From positions 115,409 to 179,408 of the forward strand of contig NZ_RSCL01000022.1 of NCBI RefSeq assembly GCF_003991905.1: DNA of 64,000 nucleotides. The letters run 5' to 3'. The notes under the pieces are model-generated. The model searched no databases. It had not been told where the DNA came from and saw nothing but the letters and a program-made list of their open reading frames with translations. This document shows positions 20,111 to 29,070 of this stretch, piece by piece. The first letter of the stretch is position 1. Every line of letters begins with the position of its first letter. This DNA is from Dulcicalothrix desertica PCC 7102 (lineage in GTDB: Bacteria > Cyanobacteriota > Cyanobacteriia > Cyanobacteriales > Nostocaceae). The position numbers and the translations under genes were made by a program.

Positions 20111-20190
20111 GCAATTTTTAACGCGCGGGTTTAAAAAAAGCAGGAACTCCAGCATTTAAGAGAGTTCCTGTGTTTGTGTATGTAAATTAA
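20111..20190 (+). pseudogene. Duplicated 3' tail of the YdeP-like oxidoreductase gene
   Basis: The sequence from GCAATTTTTAACGC to the TAA repeats the end of the gene that stops at 19219. The protein tail AGTPAFKRVPVFVYVN corresponds to AGTPAYKRVPVFVYAN of the intact gene. One base is missing inside the copy, so the frame is broken. About 900 bases, including the decayed Rpn-like gene, separate the two tails. This is the footprint of a duplication or an insertion-deletion event. Confidence 0.85.
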
Positions 20191-20217
20191 ATCATGCGAA
20201 AGGAAGGCGCCTAAGTG

Positions 20218-22293
20218 TTAAAACTTGCCAGGGTTGTCATCAAGTGCTAGTAAGAAATTAATCAGGTCTGTTTGCTGTTGTGTGCTAAACCCAGTTTGAT
20301 TATCTACATAGAACTCATGACCTGTACCATCCAGGTTAGCGCGCTCTGGACTTAAAGCTGGGTTTAATTTGTTGGCTGTCACAACTTTCTTACGAAGTTC
20401 CTGATCTAATAACGCGCGTAAACTGCTAGCAGGATCAGCTGGTAAACCTTGGCTTAGAGTACCAGTTAATCCTAAACCACTAGGGTCAACAACCTGAAAT
20501 CTGCTATTCCCAAAAACCTTTAGGCTTCCTTCTCGCACTGCTACACCACCATCATGTAAATAGGGCGCGCTGAAATACAAGCCTCTAAGGGTCGTTGTTT
20601 TGTAACCACCATCCGGTAATATACCCTTGGGTAATGTTGTAGAATTAACAGAGATACCATCCGTTGGCACGTCCAGTACTTGCGCGTTAGCAGACACAGG
20701 AACGGTAGTGTCAAAAGTATATAACTTCGGTTCTACTAACAAGTTATTCAGTCCTAAACGAGATTTCGCGCGGGCTGAATTAGTGCCAATTTCTTCAATG
20801 GGATGAATTGTGTTGTCAGTAAAGAAGGGAGGGATATGGCAAGTTGCACAATTAGCTTTCTCAAATACCCTTGCTCCTCGCTGCACTGAACCACTTCTTA
20901 AGGCTTTGAAATTTTCTTGTGTGCGGTTAGCAGGTGGTACTAAGCTATTTTGGAAAGCAGACATGGCATTATTAGCAAAAAAGAATTTGCCACTGGCTAT
21001 GTCATTTGGATTGTCACTATTAGGACTAAAAAATAAACCGTTGTATGTAACCAAACTAGGTCTTAGATTCGGGTAATTACCGGCGCCAGGAGCAGAGACT
21101 TGATCCTCCAATTCTGCAAAGGGAATACCTAATTCTTGCTGCTTCTGTTGCAGCCATACTGAAGGTTTTACTCCATCTGGTAAACGTAATCTTGGATCGG
21201 CAGCATTCTGAAGAAATGTACCAATATATACTTCTGGATCAATGTTCAGCGTTTCTTGACTTAATTGAGTAGCTGCTAACAGATTAATTTCCGAGGAGTG
21301 AACTGCATTGTTGAATGCACTGAGTCCAGCAAATGGACCAACAGCAAATTGTCCATCAGATGAATAAGGATGATTCTTAAACGTGAAACCACTGGGAATT
21401 TGGGTGGTATTGTTAATGCTATCCGTTGAACTCTCGAAATTACCGAAAGGTACATCCAAAACGGCATCATCAAAGGCTTTTTCAAACTTTTCAGGGTCAG
21501 GCAATGTTACAGTTTGACCTTTGCTATCAATAATAGTCTTACCATTACCTTGGTATTGTGGGTCTAAGGGGTTAAAGTTCAATCTTGCAAACCCGGCAGA
21601 TGTATTTGGCGCCAATGCGGTTAACAAAGAAATGACAAGTTCACCATTTGGAACTCCTGCCAATCTTTTACCTTCATTAGAAATACTCGCATGACAGGCT
21701 GCACAGCTAATACCTATTGTGCGAGTTTTCTCATCAGTTATAAATCCCAGAGGAAAAGTTCCTCCCTTTTCTACTTTTAGACCTGTATTTAAGCGAGTTC
21801 CGGCAGGAAAAGTCCGACTACCTAAGACGATATCCTTCTGAAGGGTAATTTGTAAGTTTTTTGTAGCTTGACCACCCAACTGTGTAATTGCTGTTGTGAT
21901 TTCTGGCACAATGGTGGCAAAACCTTGTGCAAAACCAAACACCCCTTGCAGACCAAAGTTATCACCTATCTTTCGATTGAAGTATATATCTTCCCCTTTG
22001 TCTATTAATTCCTGAGTAATTTGAACTGCTCCTACCTTTTGATCGTCCACTGGATCATTAAGCAGTTTACCAAAATAGTCATAAGAGCCTAATGGTTGAG
22101 TTGGAGCAGGTTGTAAAAGTTTAAATTCATTCCTAGGGAACATTGCTCCTGCTGGCTGTCCCATCAAACTATTTGATACTACAATACCAGCCAAACTCAT
22201 GATAAACACGCAAATGAACAAGGATATCTTGGCTTTTTTAGCGAATAATCCCCTCAATAAACTCTTTTTCGCGTTGTTCTTCTGGGGTTCCAT
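20218..22293 (-). CDS. Di-heme cytochrome c peroxidase-like protein
   Basis: A 691-residue exported protein with two heme c motifs: C-A-A-C-H at residues 197-201 and C-A-T-C-H at 482-486. A basic N-terminus and a hydrophobic segment (about 20-42) make a signal peptide or anchor. The C-terminal part (KTTTLRGLYFSAPYLHDGG, then a loss of similarity and INFLLALDDNPGKF) is typical of the MauG/cytochrome c peroxidase superfamily. At 691 residues it is about twice the length of a classical bacterial CcpA, with long insertions between the hemes. It likely works in the periplasm, but whether it reduces peroxide or oxidises another substrate is not visible. Confidence 0.82.
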   Translation of the reverse strand: MEPQKNNAKKSLLRGLFAKKAKISLFICVFIMSLAGIVVSNSLMGQPAGAMFPRNEFKLLQPAPTQPLGSYDYFGKLLNDPVDDQKVGAVQITQELIDKGEDIYFNRKIGDNFGLQGVFGFAQGFATIVPEITTAITQLGGQATKNLQITLQKDIVLGSRTFPAGTRLNTGLKVEKGGTFPLGFITDEKTRTIGISCAACHASISNEGKRLAGVPNGELVISLLTALAPNTSAGFARLNFNPLDPQYQGNGKTIIDSKGQTVTLPDPEKFEKAFDDAVLDVPFGNFESSTDSINNTTQIPSGFTFKNHPYSSDGQFAVGPFAGLSAFNNAVHSSEINLLAATQLSQETLNIDPEVYIGTFLQNAADPRLRLPDGVKPSVWLQQKQQELGIPFAELEDQVSAPGAGNYPNLRPSLVTYNGLFFSPNSDNPNDIASGKFFFANNAMSAFQNSLVPPANRTQENFKALRSGSVQRGARVFEKANCATCHIPPFFTDNTIHPIEEIGTNSARAKSRLGLNNLLVEPKLYTFDTTVPVSANAQVLDVPTDGISVNSTTLPKGILPDGGYKTTTLRGLYFSAPYLHDGGVAVREGSLKVFGNSRFQVVDPSGLGLTGTLSQGLPADPASSLRALLDQELRKKVVTANKLNPALSPERANLDGTGHEFYVDNQTGFSTQQQTDLINFLLALDDNPGKF

Positions 22294-22294
22294 A

Positions 22295-23137
22295 TTAAGA
22301 TGTTTTGAAAGAGATTTGCCTTTTTAATACCACAATCAACAGTGATTCTACGTGAAAGACATAAAAATTTATATCGTTTTTTTCAATCCATCCTGTTCCA
22401 CCTTCGGATGTCGAAGATAAAAGTTGATTTGCAATTTGTTCTGGTGTATCGCTGTTAAAGTAACTTCGCGTACTGTCATCGATATCGCCAAAAAATTTCA
22501 TTTCAGCTTCACCATTAATGCTGCCATCGGCAGAAATTTTAATTGTATTAGTTATTGTGTAGCGATTTTGCTCGGCAGTGGTTTTTGGAGTGTAGGCAAT
22601 CTCAACTTTGTCGCTGGCAATAACAACAAATTTTCCACTGAGGGAAGTATCGAGTTCACCAAATGCAGCATCGTGAGCGGTTGGATTAGCAAAAATTTTA
22701 TATGCTGGTAGATAAATCATTGCGTGGTTGAAATGTGGCGCAGGTAGTGGTAATTTTTCATAAATATCTCCCCAGTCAACTAGTACTGCGTAAGCGTCAA
22801 TACCTTTGGCTTTTAATAAAGCTTGCATCAAAACTACATGGTCTTTGCAATCACCATATCCATTTTGCAGCACATCACTAGAAGAGTTTGGAACATATCC
22901 AGCAGATTCATTTAGATATATTGCAACGTATTGAATATTTTGTGCTACCCAATTATAAATAGCGCGCGCAGCCTCAATACCTTGTTTGTTGCCTGTAATT
23001 TTGTTCGCTAGTGCAATCATATCAGGTGTGACTAAGATTTTATCGCGTGATTGTTTCGAGTAAATGGCGCCGATTTCTTCCCAGTTATCAAGGTTACTAA
23101 ATAGAAACAATGGGCTGATATCAATAGAATTTACCAT
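22295..23137 (-). pseudogene. Truncated transglutaminase-like protein
   Basis: The open frame extends upstream into the tandem repeats at 23195-23314, but those codons (MLRNEAS repeated) are repeat translation, so I start at the ATG at 23137, giving 280 residues. A papain-fold transglutaminase core is intact: catalytic Cys in GYGDCKDHVVLMQALL, His in HFNHAMIYL, and an Asp candidate in NPTAHDAAFGELD. In relatives a DUF3857 domain of about 250 residues precedes this core; here it is missing. The C-terminus ends in an unrelated hydrophobic string after GGTGWIEKND. Both ends look broken, so it is probably a relic. Confidence 0.65.
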
Positions 23138-23194
23138 ACTATTTTCTCGCTGGCGCCCAGCTTGATTTTTGATGGTTGCGGTAATTATTCGACT

Positions 23195-23314
23195 GACATT
23201 TATAGATGCTTCGTTCCTCAGCATGACATTTATAGATGCTTCGTTCCTCAGCATGACATTTATAGATGCTTCGTTCCTCAGCATGACATTCATAGATGCT
23301 TCGTTCCTCAGCAT
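23195..23314. repeat. Four tandem 30-bp repeats
   Basis: The unit begins GACATTTATAGATGCTTCG and ends CCTCAGCAT. Copies at 23195, 23225, 23255 and 23285 are identical except for one T-to-C change in the last. There are no spacers, so it is not a CRISPR. Related words occur near 16831-16855. Thirty bases is a multiple of three, so all frames stay open, which creates spurious reading frames on both strands. Confidence 0.95.
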
Positions 23315-23407
23315 GACAAATCATTAAAATTTTTAGTAAGCGTTGGTAGGCTTCGCCCGTATAGCCGTACCCTTATAGGGTATGGGGTAACGGAATAACA
23401 ACCATAA

Positions 23408-24163
23408 ATGACAACAACCGGGATAAAAATAATATTAGTCGAACCAGCGGGCCCATTAAACGTGGGTTCAACAGCACGTGTGATGAAAAATTTTGGTTTG
23501 ACTCAACTCATTTTAGTTAACCCACAGTGTGACCATATAGGCGCCGAAGCGAAACTTATGGCGGTTCGTGCATCAGATATATTAGAATCGGCAATCATTG
23601 TAAACTCTTTACCCGAAGCTTTAATTGGATGTAAGCGTGCGATAGCTACAACTGGCGCCGACCATGACTGGGATGCACCTTTGGAAACACCACGTGATGC
23701 TTTACCCTGGTTACTCGAAGAAAACGCACAACCCAGTGCTTTAATATTTGGTCGTGAAGACCGGGGGTTGAGTAACCAAGAATTAAATTATGCCCAACGA
23801 TTTATTCGTATTCCTTCCAGCGAAGAATATTCATCATTAAATTTGGCAATGGCTGTTGGTGTTTGCTGCTACGAACTTGCACAGCAAGCGACCGTATCAT
23901 TACACGAAACAGATGTAGCAAAAAACATACCTTATTTAAACCAACTGGCGCCTGTAGAGCTTGTCGAATCGTATTACCAGCAGTTAGAATTACTACTGCT
24001 TAGTATTGGTTATCTTTTTCCTCATACTGCAAAAAGCCGTATGGAAAAATTCCGACAACTGTACAACCGCACGCAGCTAAAAAATAGGGAATTAGCTATG
24101 TTGAGAGGAATTTTACATCAGGTACAATGGGCACTTGATAAAAAAAACCATGCTGGCGATTAG
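23408..24163 (+). CDS. trmJ: tRNA (cytidine/uridine-2'-O-)-methyltransferase TrmJ-like
   Basis: A 251-residue SPOUT (SpoU/TrmH) methyltransferase that uses S-adenosylmethionine to 2'-O-methylate RNA, in TrmJ position 32 of the tRNA anticodon loop. The knot motifs are visible: motif 1 PAGPLNVGSTARVMKNFG, motif 2 ALIFGREDRGLSNQEL, and motif 3 SLNLAMAVGVCCYEL. The C-terminal helices (RMEKFRQLYNRTQLKNREL) are the TrmJ-specific dimer tail, which favours TrmJ over a ribosomal methyltransferase. Start ATG at 23408. No operon partner is evident. Confidence 0.88.
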   Translation: MTTTGIKIILVEPAGPLNVGSTARVMKNFGLTQLILVNPQCDHIGAEAKLMAVRASDILESAIIVNSLPEALIGCKRAIATTGADHDWDAPLETPRDALPWLLEENAQPSALIFGREDRGLSNQELNYAQRFIRIPSSEEYSSLNLAMAVGVCCYELAQQATVSLHETDVAKNIPYLNQLAPVELVESYYQQLELLLLSIGYLFPHTAKSRMEKFRQLYNRTQLKNRELAMLRGILHQVQWALDKKNHAGD

Positions 24164-24240
24164 CAAATATATTTATGATGTGCTTTTGCCACCACCCCAA
24201 ACTAAATAATATGGCTTAAACTAAACAAGCAGAGTGTAAA

Positions 24241-24319
24241 GTGCTGAGTGCTGAGTTCTGAGTTCTGAGTGCTGAGTTCTGAGTGCTGAGTGCTGAGTTC
24301 TGAGTTCTGAGTTCTGAGT
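24241..24319. repeat. Heptameric short tandem repeats (STRR type)
   Basis: About eleven copies of the seven-base word TGAGTTC or TGAGTGC follow one another. Such STRR heptamers are a known mark of heterocystous cyanobacteria. The array lies 70 bases before the beta-lactamase-like gene and produces a spurious reading frame on the minus strand. Confidence 0.95.
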
Positions 24320-24390
24320 GTATATTAAGTAGCGTGTGTGTTTGCTTTGGGGTCGGTACAAGTATAGTTCAGTGGTTATAAGGAGTAGCG

Positions 24391-26007
24391 GTGTCAGATT
24401 CAAGCTATAGATTAACACCTTCGTCGCGAGGTCAAAGCGTTGGCCGTCGTGTGTCGCGTCCTGTTAAAAAGTCGGGACTTCCTCAACCGAAAGTCGCTAA
24501 AAAAACTCAACCAGGACTAAAGAAAGTCAAACCGACTGCCAAAGCTGTCAAATCGACATCGCCTAAAACAAAAGTACCCTCGGAAAGTAAAAATATAGTT
24601 AAAAGTGCTGTTAGACCTGCCACACATCCAAGCGTCAAAAACCAAATACCTGTTTATAATCCCAATACCGTTAAGGTAAAATCCGTCCGAGTTCGCAAGC
24701 AACCTACCGCTCGAAAAAAAGTTGTTTCCCGTCGGACACGATTAAAGCCGATGGCGCGAAATATTTTATATGCTTTAAGATTATTAATTGTTGGAGTCGG
24801 TATTGGCGCCATTGTTGGTACTGCGCTTTCTGTATTAGACCCTGCCACAAAGTTGAATAGCCAAAACGGGCAAACACCTACAGTACAACCAACTGCACCA
24901 CAAACTCAAGCTCCTACTGTTGCTAATATATTACAGCTATCACAAGAAATACCTTCTTTAAAATCAGCAATCCAAAATCTAGCAATCCAAAATCCAAATT
25001 TAACTCCTGGGGTATTTGTTACCGATTTAGATAATGGTGGTTATGTTGATTTTAATGGCGGCGCCATGTTCTCCAGTGCCAGTACAATTAAACTACCAAT
25101 TCTGATCGCCTTTTTCCAAGACGTTGATGAAGGCAAAATTAACCTTGAAGAAACTCTCCGCACTAGTAAGTCTACTGTAGCTGGTGGTTCAGGAGACATG
25201 CAAAATAGACCCGTTGGTACTCAGTATGGAATACTTGAAGTCGCTACTAAAATGATGACTATTAGCGACAATACAGCAACTAACATGCTGATTGAGCGAA
25301 TGGGTGGAATTGAAAAGTTAAACGAGCGCTTCCGCAGTTGGGGACTTAACACTACTTTGCTTGGTAATATTTTACCTGATATTGAGGGAACGAATAAAAC
25401 CTCTCCAAAAGAGTTGAGTAATTTAATGGCAATGATAACTAAAGGTAATATAGTTAGTTCTCAGTCACGCGAACGTATTATTGATATTATGCAGCGTACT
25501 GTCAAAGATACTTTGTTACCTGCTGGTTTAGGACAAGGTGCAAAAATTGCTCATAAAACAGGTGAAATTGGCGGAATTTTAGCAGATACGGGTTTAGTTG
25601 AGTTGCCATCAGGAAAGCGCTATCTAATTTCGGTGATGGTACAACGTCCTCGAAACGATGTCAGTGCAGAAAAGCTGATAAATGGGATTTCACGTGCTGC
25701 GTATCAGCAGTTTACTGGTATTAGCATGGCGCCAAATAATTCTGTTAACCCTGCTGTACCTAATAATATTCCTGCACCTGTCAGTCCAATTCAACCTCCT
25801 GTTATTACTCAACCGCTTCCACCAACTACTAATATAAATCCTAATATTAACCCAATTCCCCCAGGTGGCTATACTCCACCAATTATGAATCCTATACCTA
25901 GCTCTACATATATGACTCCTGTACCAAATATAGGAACTAATATTCCTCCTACTGGTTATCAGGCGCCTGTAGTAAATCCTCAATATTATTATCCTTACCA
26001 ACAATAA
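24391..26007 (+). CDS. Class A beta-lactamase-like serine hydrolase, membrane anchored
   Basis: A 538-residue protein from a GTG with AAGGAG six bases upstream. A very basic, lysine-rich cytoplasmic region (1-125) leads to a membrane segment at about 128-150 (LRLLIVGVGIGAIVGTAL). The catalytic domain has the three motifs of serine beta-lactamases: S231-T-I-K234, S292-D-N294, and K389-T-G391 in HKTGEIGG. The omega-loop glutamate may be E in DIEGTNKTSP. A proline- and asparagine-rich tail follows residue 450. Cyanobacterial relatives are annotated as serine hydrolases. It could be a beta-lactamase or a peptidoglycan-active enzyme; the long tails favour a cell-wall role (inference). Confidence 0.85.
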   Translation: MSDSSYRLTPSSRGQSVGRRVSRPVKKSGLPQPKVAKKTQPGLKKVKPTAKAVKSTSPKTKVPSESKNIVKSAVRPATHPSVKNQIPVYNPNTVKVKSVRVRKQPTARKKVVSRRTRLKPMARNILYALRLLIVGVGIGAIVGTALSVLDPATKLNSQNGQTPTVQPTAPQTQAPTVANILQLSQEIPSLKSAIQNLAIQNPNLTPGVFVTDLDNGGYVDFNGGAMFSSASTIKLPILIAFFQDVDEGKINLEETLRTSKSTVAGGSGDMQNRPVGTQYGILEVATKMMTISDNTATNMLIERMGGIEKLNERFRSWGLNTTLLGNILPDIEGTNKTSPKELSNLMAMITKGNIVSSQSRERIIDIMQRTVKDTLLPAGLGQGAKIAHKTGEIGGILADTGLVELPSGKRYLISVMVQRPRNDVSAEKLINGISRAAYQQFTGISMAPNNSVNPAVPNNIPAPVSPIQPPVITQPLPPTTNINPNINPIPPGGYTPPIMNPIPSSTYMTPVPNIGTNIPPTGYQAPVVNPQYYYPYQQ

Positions 26008-26401
26008 GAAACCGGGTTTCTGGTTTCTTTGTTATCTTAATAACTTAATAAATAAATTGTTAAGAAATTAGCTACTACAGCATATTGCATTTTACAATTG
26101 CTTAGTAATTAAAAAAAAACTACCCACTCTAGCCGAGTCAGGTAGTTGCTTTTGATGTATTCCAATTTAAGAATATCAAATAATTCCCTATATGCGAGGA
26201 TATTAATAATTTAATTTTTAAAATCTCTACTTATTATTTGAGTAAAGATTTTAATGCTGTTTATGGTAATGGATGGAAAAAGGTTCTATATTGTAACCCA
26301 GGAAACAAATAATTTAATTCAACAAAAATTACGTACAAAATTACCACAGCTAATGTAGCAATGACTGGAACAGAGGTAAGATATTTGAGGAAATAACGTA
26401 A
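26008..26401. other. Spacer with a hairpin, no gene seen
   Basis: After the beta-lactamase-like gene there is a GAAACCGGGTTTCT palindrome near 26011, a word also present near 32137 and 43259, then a hairpin at 26118-26147. I see no coding sequence before the integrase relic. Confidence 0.55.
26118..26147. terminator. Hairpin, likely transcription terminator
   Basis: The arms AACTACC and GGTAGTT enclose a second small stem (ACTC with GAGT). A run of nine A precedes it, so on the minus strand the hairpin is followed by a run of T and is a good terminator; on the plus strand it is followed by GCTTTTG only. Confidence 0.55.
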
Positions 26402-26632
26402 TTCTATGATTTGTTTTGGTCGAATGTGTTACGACGGTGTGAAATTTCTAAGTTGAAGGTTGGTGATTTTAATTATCAGGAGTCTATGTTGCGGGTGTTT
26501 GGCAAGGTGAAGGGTAATGATGATGTTGTGGTGGATTTGAATCGGAATGTTGCTGCTAGGGATGTTGGAGAGTTGGAGGAGGTAGAAGATGATGTTGATC
26601 CCCCCTTAACTGACATTTATAGAAGAGAGTGA
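26402..26632 (+). pseudogene. Tyrosine recombinase (XerC/D-type integrase) fragment
   Basis: The frame reads FYDLFWSNVLRRCEISKLKVGDF and then YQESMLRVFGKVKGND, the segment around the first catalytic arginine of tyrosine recombinases (LRRCEISKL has the family's R-x-x-E-I pattern). The rest of the enzyme, including the H-x-x-R and tyrosine motifs, is absent; the frame decays into an acidic run and meets the palindrome at 26614. It is the debris of an integrase and marks an old mobile-element site. Confidence 0.75.
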
Positions 26633-26657
26633 AATATTTCACTCTCTTCTATAAATG
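26614..26657. repeat. Perfect 44-bp palindrome
   Basis: The left 22 bases, from CATTTATAGAAG to GTGAAAT, are the exact reverse complement of the right 22, with no spacer. It directly follows the integrase fragment. It could extrude as a cruciform or form a long RNA hairpin. The inner core ATAGAAGAGAG differs from the 30-bp tandem unit, but both start with ACATTTATAGA. Confidence 0.95.
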
Positions 26658-26855
26658 AACCTAGCTTCCATCAATCCCCTGGAGTTGCCATAGGTGCGAT
26701 TATTAATTGATGAAAAAGATTTGTAAAAATAGTTACGCCTTGTGCAGTTTAGAGGCGCCATTGTAAAATTTTGTAAACTTTACCAGAAGATTTAGATAAA
26801 AGCACAATTAGTATCTGATAGTTTTTAGAGAAGTACGATTCTCACAAGTGAATAT

Positions 26856-27506
26856 ATGAACGAGCAACAGCTTCAAGAGCTAGCTCTTATTGCCCAACAA
26901 TACCCACTCTTGTCAACTGCTAGAAGGATAACGATATCGAGACTAATCGATGGTGTATACCGCTTTGGAAAACTTTGTCACCCATATAAAGGTCAATTTC
27001 CAGGGGTTTACGAACAAATTTATCAGGAGGCAGTACAAGACTTATTTTTGTATATTTGTCATAATTTTGACAAGTATGACCAGGAACGGGGCACATTTAT
27101 GACTTGGGTGAATATGTTATTAAGTAAACGTTTTTTTAAAGAGGCTATTCCCAAAATAATTGGCAAAGCCAATGAAACTAACGTAGAAAATTCTGTCTTA
27201 GAAAATCTGGAGGGGTTGACATTTGACGATAGCGAGTTGGAAAATAACTATATCTCTGATTTTCACAAAATCAGACGATATATAGAAATAGACCCAAAAG
27301 GGATTTTTAGACAAACACATATCAAAAAATATCCTAAAGTAAATTTTCGAGATATAGCTATCAAAAGATGGTCAGGTATATCTTGGAAAGATATTTCAGA
27401 TGATTTAAACATTCCAATTGCTACTTTAAGTAACTTTTATCAGCGAACTTTAGAAGAGTTTCGCAATGAATTTAGAGATTTATGTGGTATTGAGGATTCA
27501 ACATAG
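26856..27506 (+). CDS. Sigma-70-like protein (group found beside DUF1822 genes)
   Basis: A 216-residue protein. Residues about 40-110 resemble sigma region 2 (YEQIYQEAVQDLFLYICHNFDKYDQ, RGTFMTWVNMLLSKRFF, where the T-W-V segment matches the sigma -10 recognition helix). Residues about 165-205 form a helix-turn-helix like region 4 (WKDISDDLNIPIATLSNFYQRTL). Eleven bases separate it from the DUF1822 gene. This pairing is common in cyanobacteria, often near CHAT or CHASE2 proteins, so it is probably a dedicated regulator for an accessory locus (inference). Divergence from true sigma factors is strong, and core polymerase binding cannot be judged. Confidence 0.7.
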   Translation: MNEQQLQELALIAQQYPLLSTARRITISRLIDGVYRFGKLCHPYKGQFPGVYEQIYQEAVQDLFLYICHNFDKYDQERGTFMTWVNMLLSKRFFKEAIPKIIGKANETNVENSVLENLEGLTFDDSELENNYISDFHKIRRYIEIDPKGIFRQTHIKKYPKVNFRDIAIKRWSGISWKDISDDLNIPIATLSNFYQRTLEEFRNEFRDLCGIEDST

Positions 27507-27517
27507 AGGGAAAAATT

Positions 27518-28474
27518 ATGAGTAGCACGGCAACATTGTATACATTTACTGGTCCGATATCAACTGTCGATTATAGATTAGCGGAAAAATGGTCAACACA
27601 GCAAGCCACTCCCGAAAAAAGCCAGCAAGTTTTACTTAATAGCTTGTCTGTGTTTTTTGTAAAATTTTATCTAGAGTGTATGGGGTTTGAAATTGATACT
27701 TATGTGAGCGATAGTTGGAATCCTGTACAACAAACTCTTATGGATGTAGCCGATTTATCAATTAAGAATTTGGGAAAATTGGAATGTCGTCCAGTTCTAG
27801 AAAATTCACAGTTTGTCTATGTTCCACCAGAAGTTCAGTCAAATCGAATTGGGTATGTAGCTGTACAAATCAGTGAATCTTTTCAATCAGCTAAGTTGTT
27901 AGGGTTTATCAAAAACGTATCAGGTGATAATTTACCCATAAACTCTTTACAACCTTTAGAAAATTTACTGGAGTATTTAGAAAGTATAGAAGTAACTGAT
28001 GCCACGTTACCCAGTCAGAATATTGTAAATTTAAAAAGATGGTTTGAAAATATTTTTGAATCGGGTTGGTCATCAATTGAATCAATTGGATCAATAATCT
28101 TTCCTGAACCAGTTTGGCAGTTTAGAAGCGCAGAAGAGGAATTGAAAAGTTCTGTTCAACGTGCTAAGTTAGTTGATTTTGGTATAGAAGCTAACAGCGT
28201 ATCTCTAGGGATAGTGGTTAAGGTTAATCGTGATGAAAGTAATGAGAATGAGTTCAATATTATTGTGGAGTTACATCCAACTAATGGTCAAGAGTACTTG
28301 CCACCCATGCTTAATGTCATGATTTTAGATTCCGAGGAAAACCCTGTATTGTCAGCTATTGCAAAAAATGATAATAAAAAAATTGAATTGGAGTTCGGCG
28401 CCTCTGTTGGAGATGCTTTCAGTATAAAGATAGCAATGGATAATATTAGCGTAATTGAAAATTTTATTGTATAA
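27518..28474 (+). CDS. DUF1822 family protein
   Basis: A 318-residue soluble protein. The N-terminal lines SQQVLLNSLSVFFVKFYLECMGFEIDT and LGKLECRPVLE, and the middle part with YVAVQISESFQSAKLLGFI, match the DUF1822 pattern that I know from cyanobacteria. The C-terminal third (EANSVSLGIVVKVN, NIIVELHPTNGQEYLPP) looks like a beta-sandwich. Function is unknown. It is co-transcribed with the sigma-like gene (11-base spacer). In many genomes a CHAT, caspase-like or CHASE2 protein follows; here the next large partner is the CHAT-STAND gene 3.8 kb away. Confidence 0.8.
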   Translation: MSSTATLYTFTGPISTVDYRLAEKWSTQQATPEKSQQVLLNSLSVFFVKFYLECMGFEIDTYVSDSWNPVQQTLMDVADLSIKNLGKLECRPVLENSQFVYVPPEVQSNRIGYVAVQISESFQSAKLLGFIKNVSGDNLPINSLQPLENLLEYLESIEVTDATLPSQNIVNLKRWFENIFESGWSSIESIGSIIFPEPVWQFRSAEEELKSSVQRAKLVDFGIEANSVSLGIVVKVNRDESNENEFNIIVELHPTNGQEYLPPMLNVMILDSEENPVLSAIAKNDNKKIELEFGASVGDAFSIKIAMDNISVIENFIV

Positions 28475-29070
28475 AAATTTATATTAATTACACTATTACT
28501 TATTACAAGCGTTTTTATGGTGCTGTGACCTCCTTTAGGGTCACGAGCTTAAAGTTTTGGTAACTTATATTTTGCACCTAACGAGTAAACCCGTAAAAAC
28601 TAGATAAAGAGCGCATAAATATAACAGCAATCAATAAACAGCAGTTAAGTACGATTTATAATTATTTTTAACTATAAGTATAGTATTCTTGCGTAAGAAC
28701 AGAGGCACTAACAAGCAATTATCTGATGGCGCCAAGAATCCATAATCAGTCGTAAATTTTTGATTTACAATTTTTTGATAAGAGTAATCGAAAAATATTT
28801 AATAATTAATTATGATTTTACCTACAAATAGTTAATTATCAATAACATTGCATCGATATACTATGTATATATGGAAAGGAAAGAGAGCAATCTCTTTGAT
28901 AATCTAGGAATTAAATTTAAATTACTATGATTATTAATTGAAAGGTTTCCTGTAAACAACTTCTAAATAAAAACGCACTTTATATAAGTTATGGCAGGTA
29001 TTACACCGTACTTGTATTTTACTTACTACCTTTCTATTTAATAAATCATTGAAAACTAAAGAGATTAATC
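28475..29070. other. Spacer with one hairpin, no gene seen
   Basis: About 600 AT-rich bases. A hairpin at 28525-28544 (GTGACC paired with GGTCAC) lies 50 bases after the DUF1822 stop and may end that transcript. A second small stem, AAAGAGA with TCTCTTT, is at 28880-28897. No credible open frame was found on either strand. Confidence 0.55.

Noticed and set aside
23195-23314. Tandem 30-bp array considered as a CRISPR
   Set aside because: The units abut without spacers, and no cas gene is in the window.
23139-23398. Frames with MLRNEAS or HAEERSIYKC repeats on both strands
   Set aside because: They are translations of the 30-bp tandem repeat and have no start signals or family.
24221-24418. 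Minus-strand frame over the heptamer array
   Set aside because: Its repeated SELRTQHSALRTQ text comes from the STRR heptamer and is not a protein.
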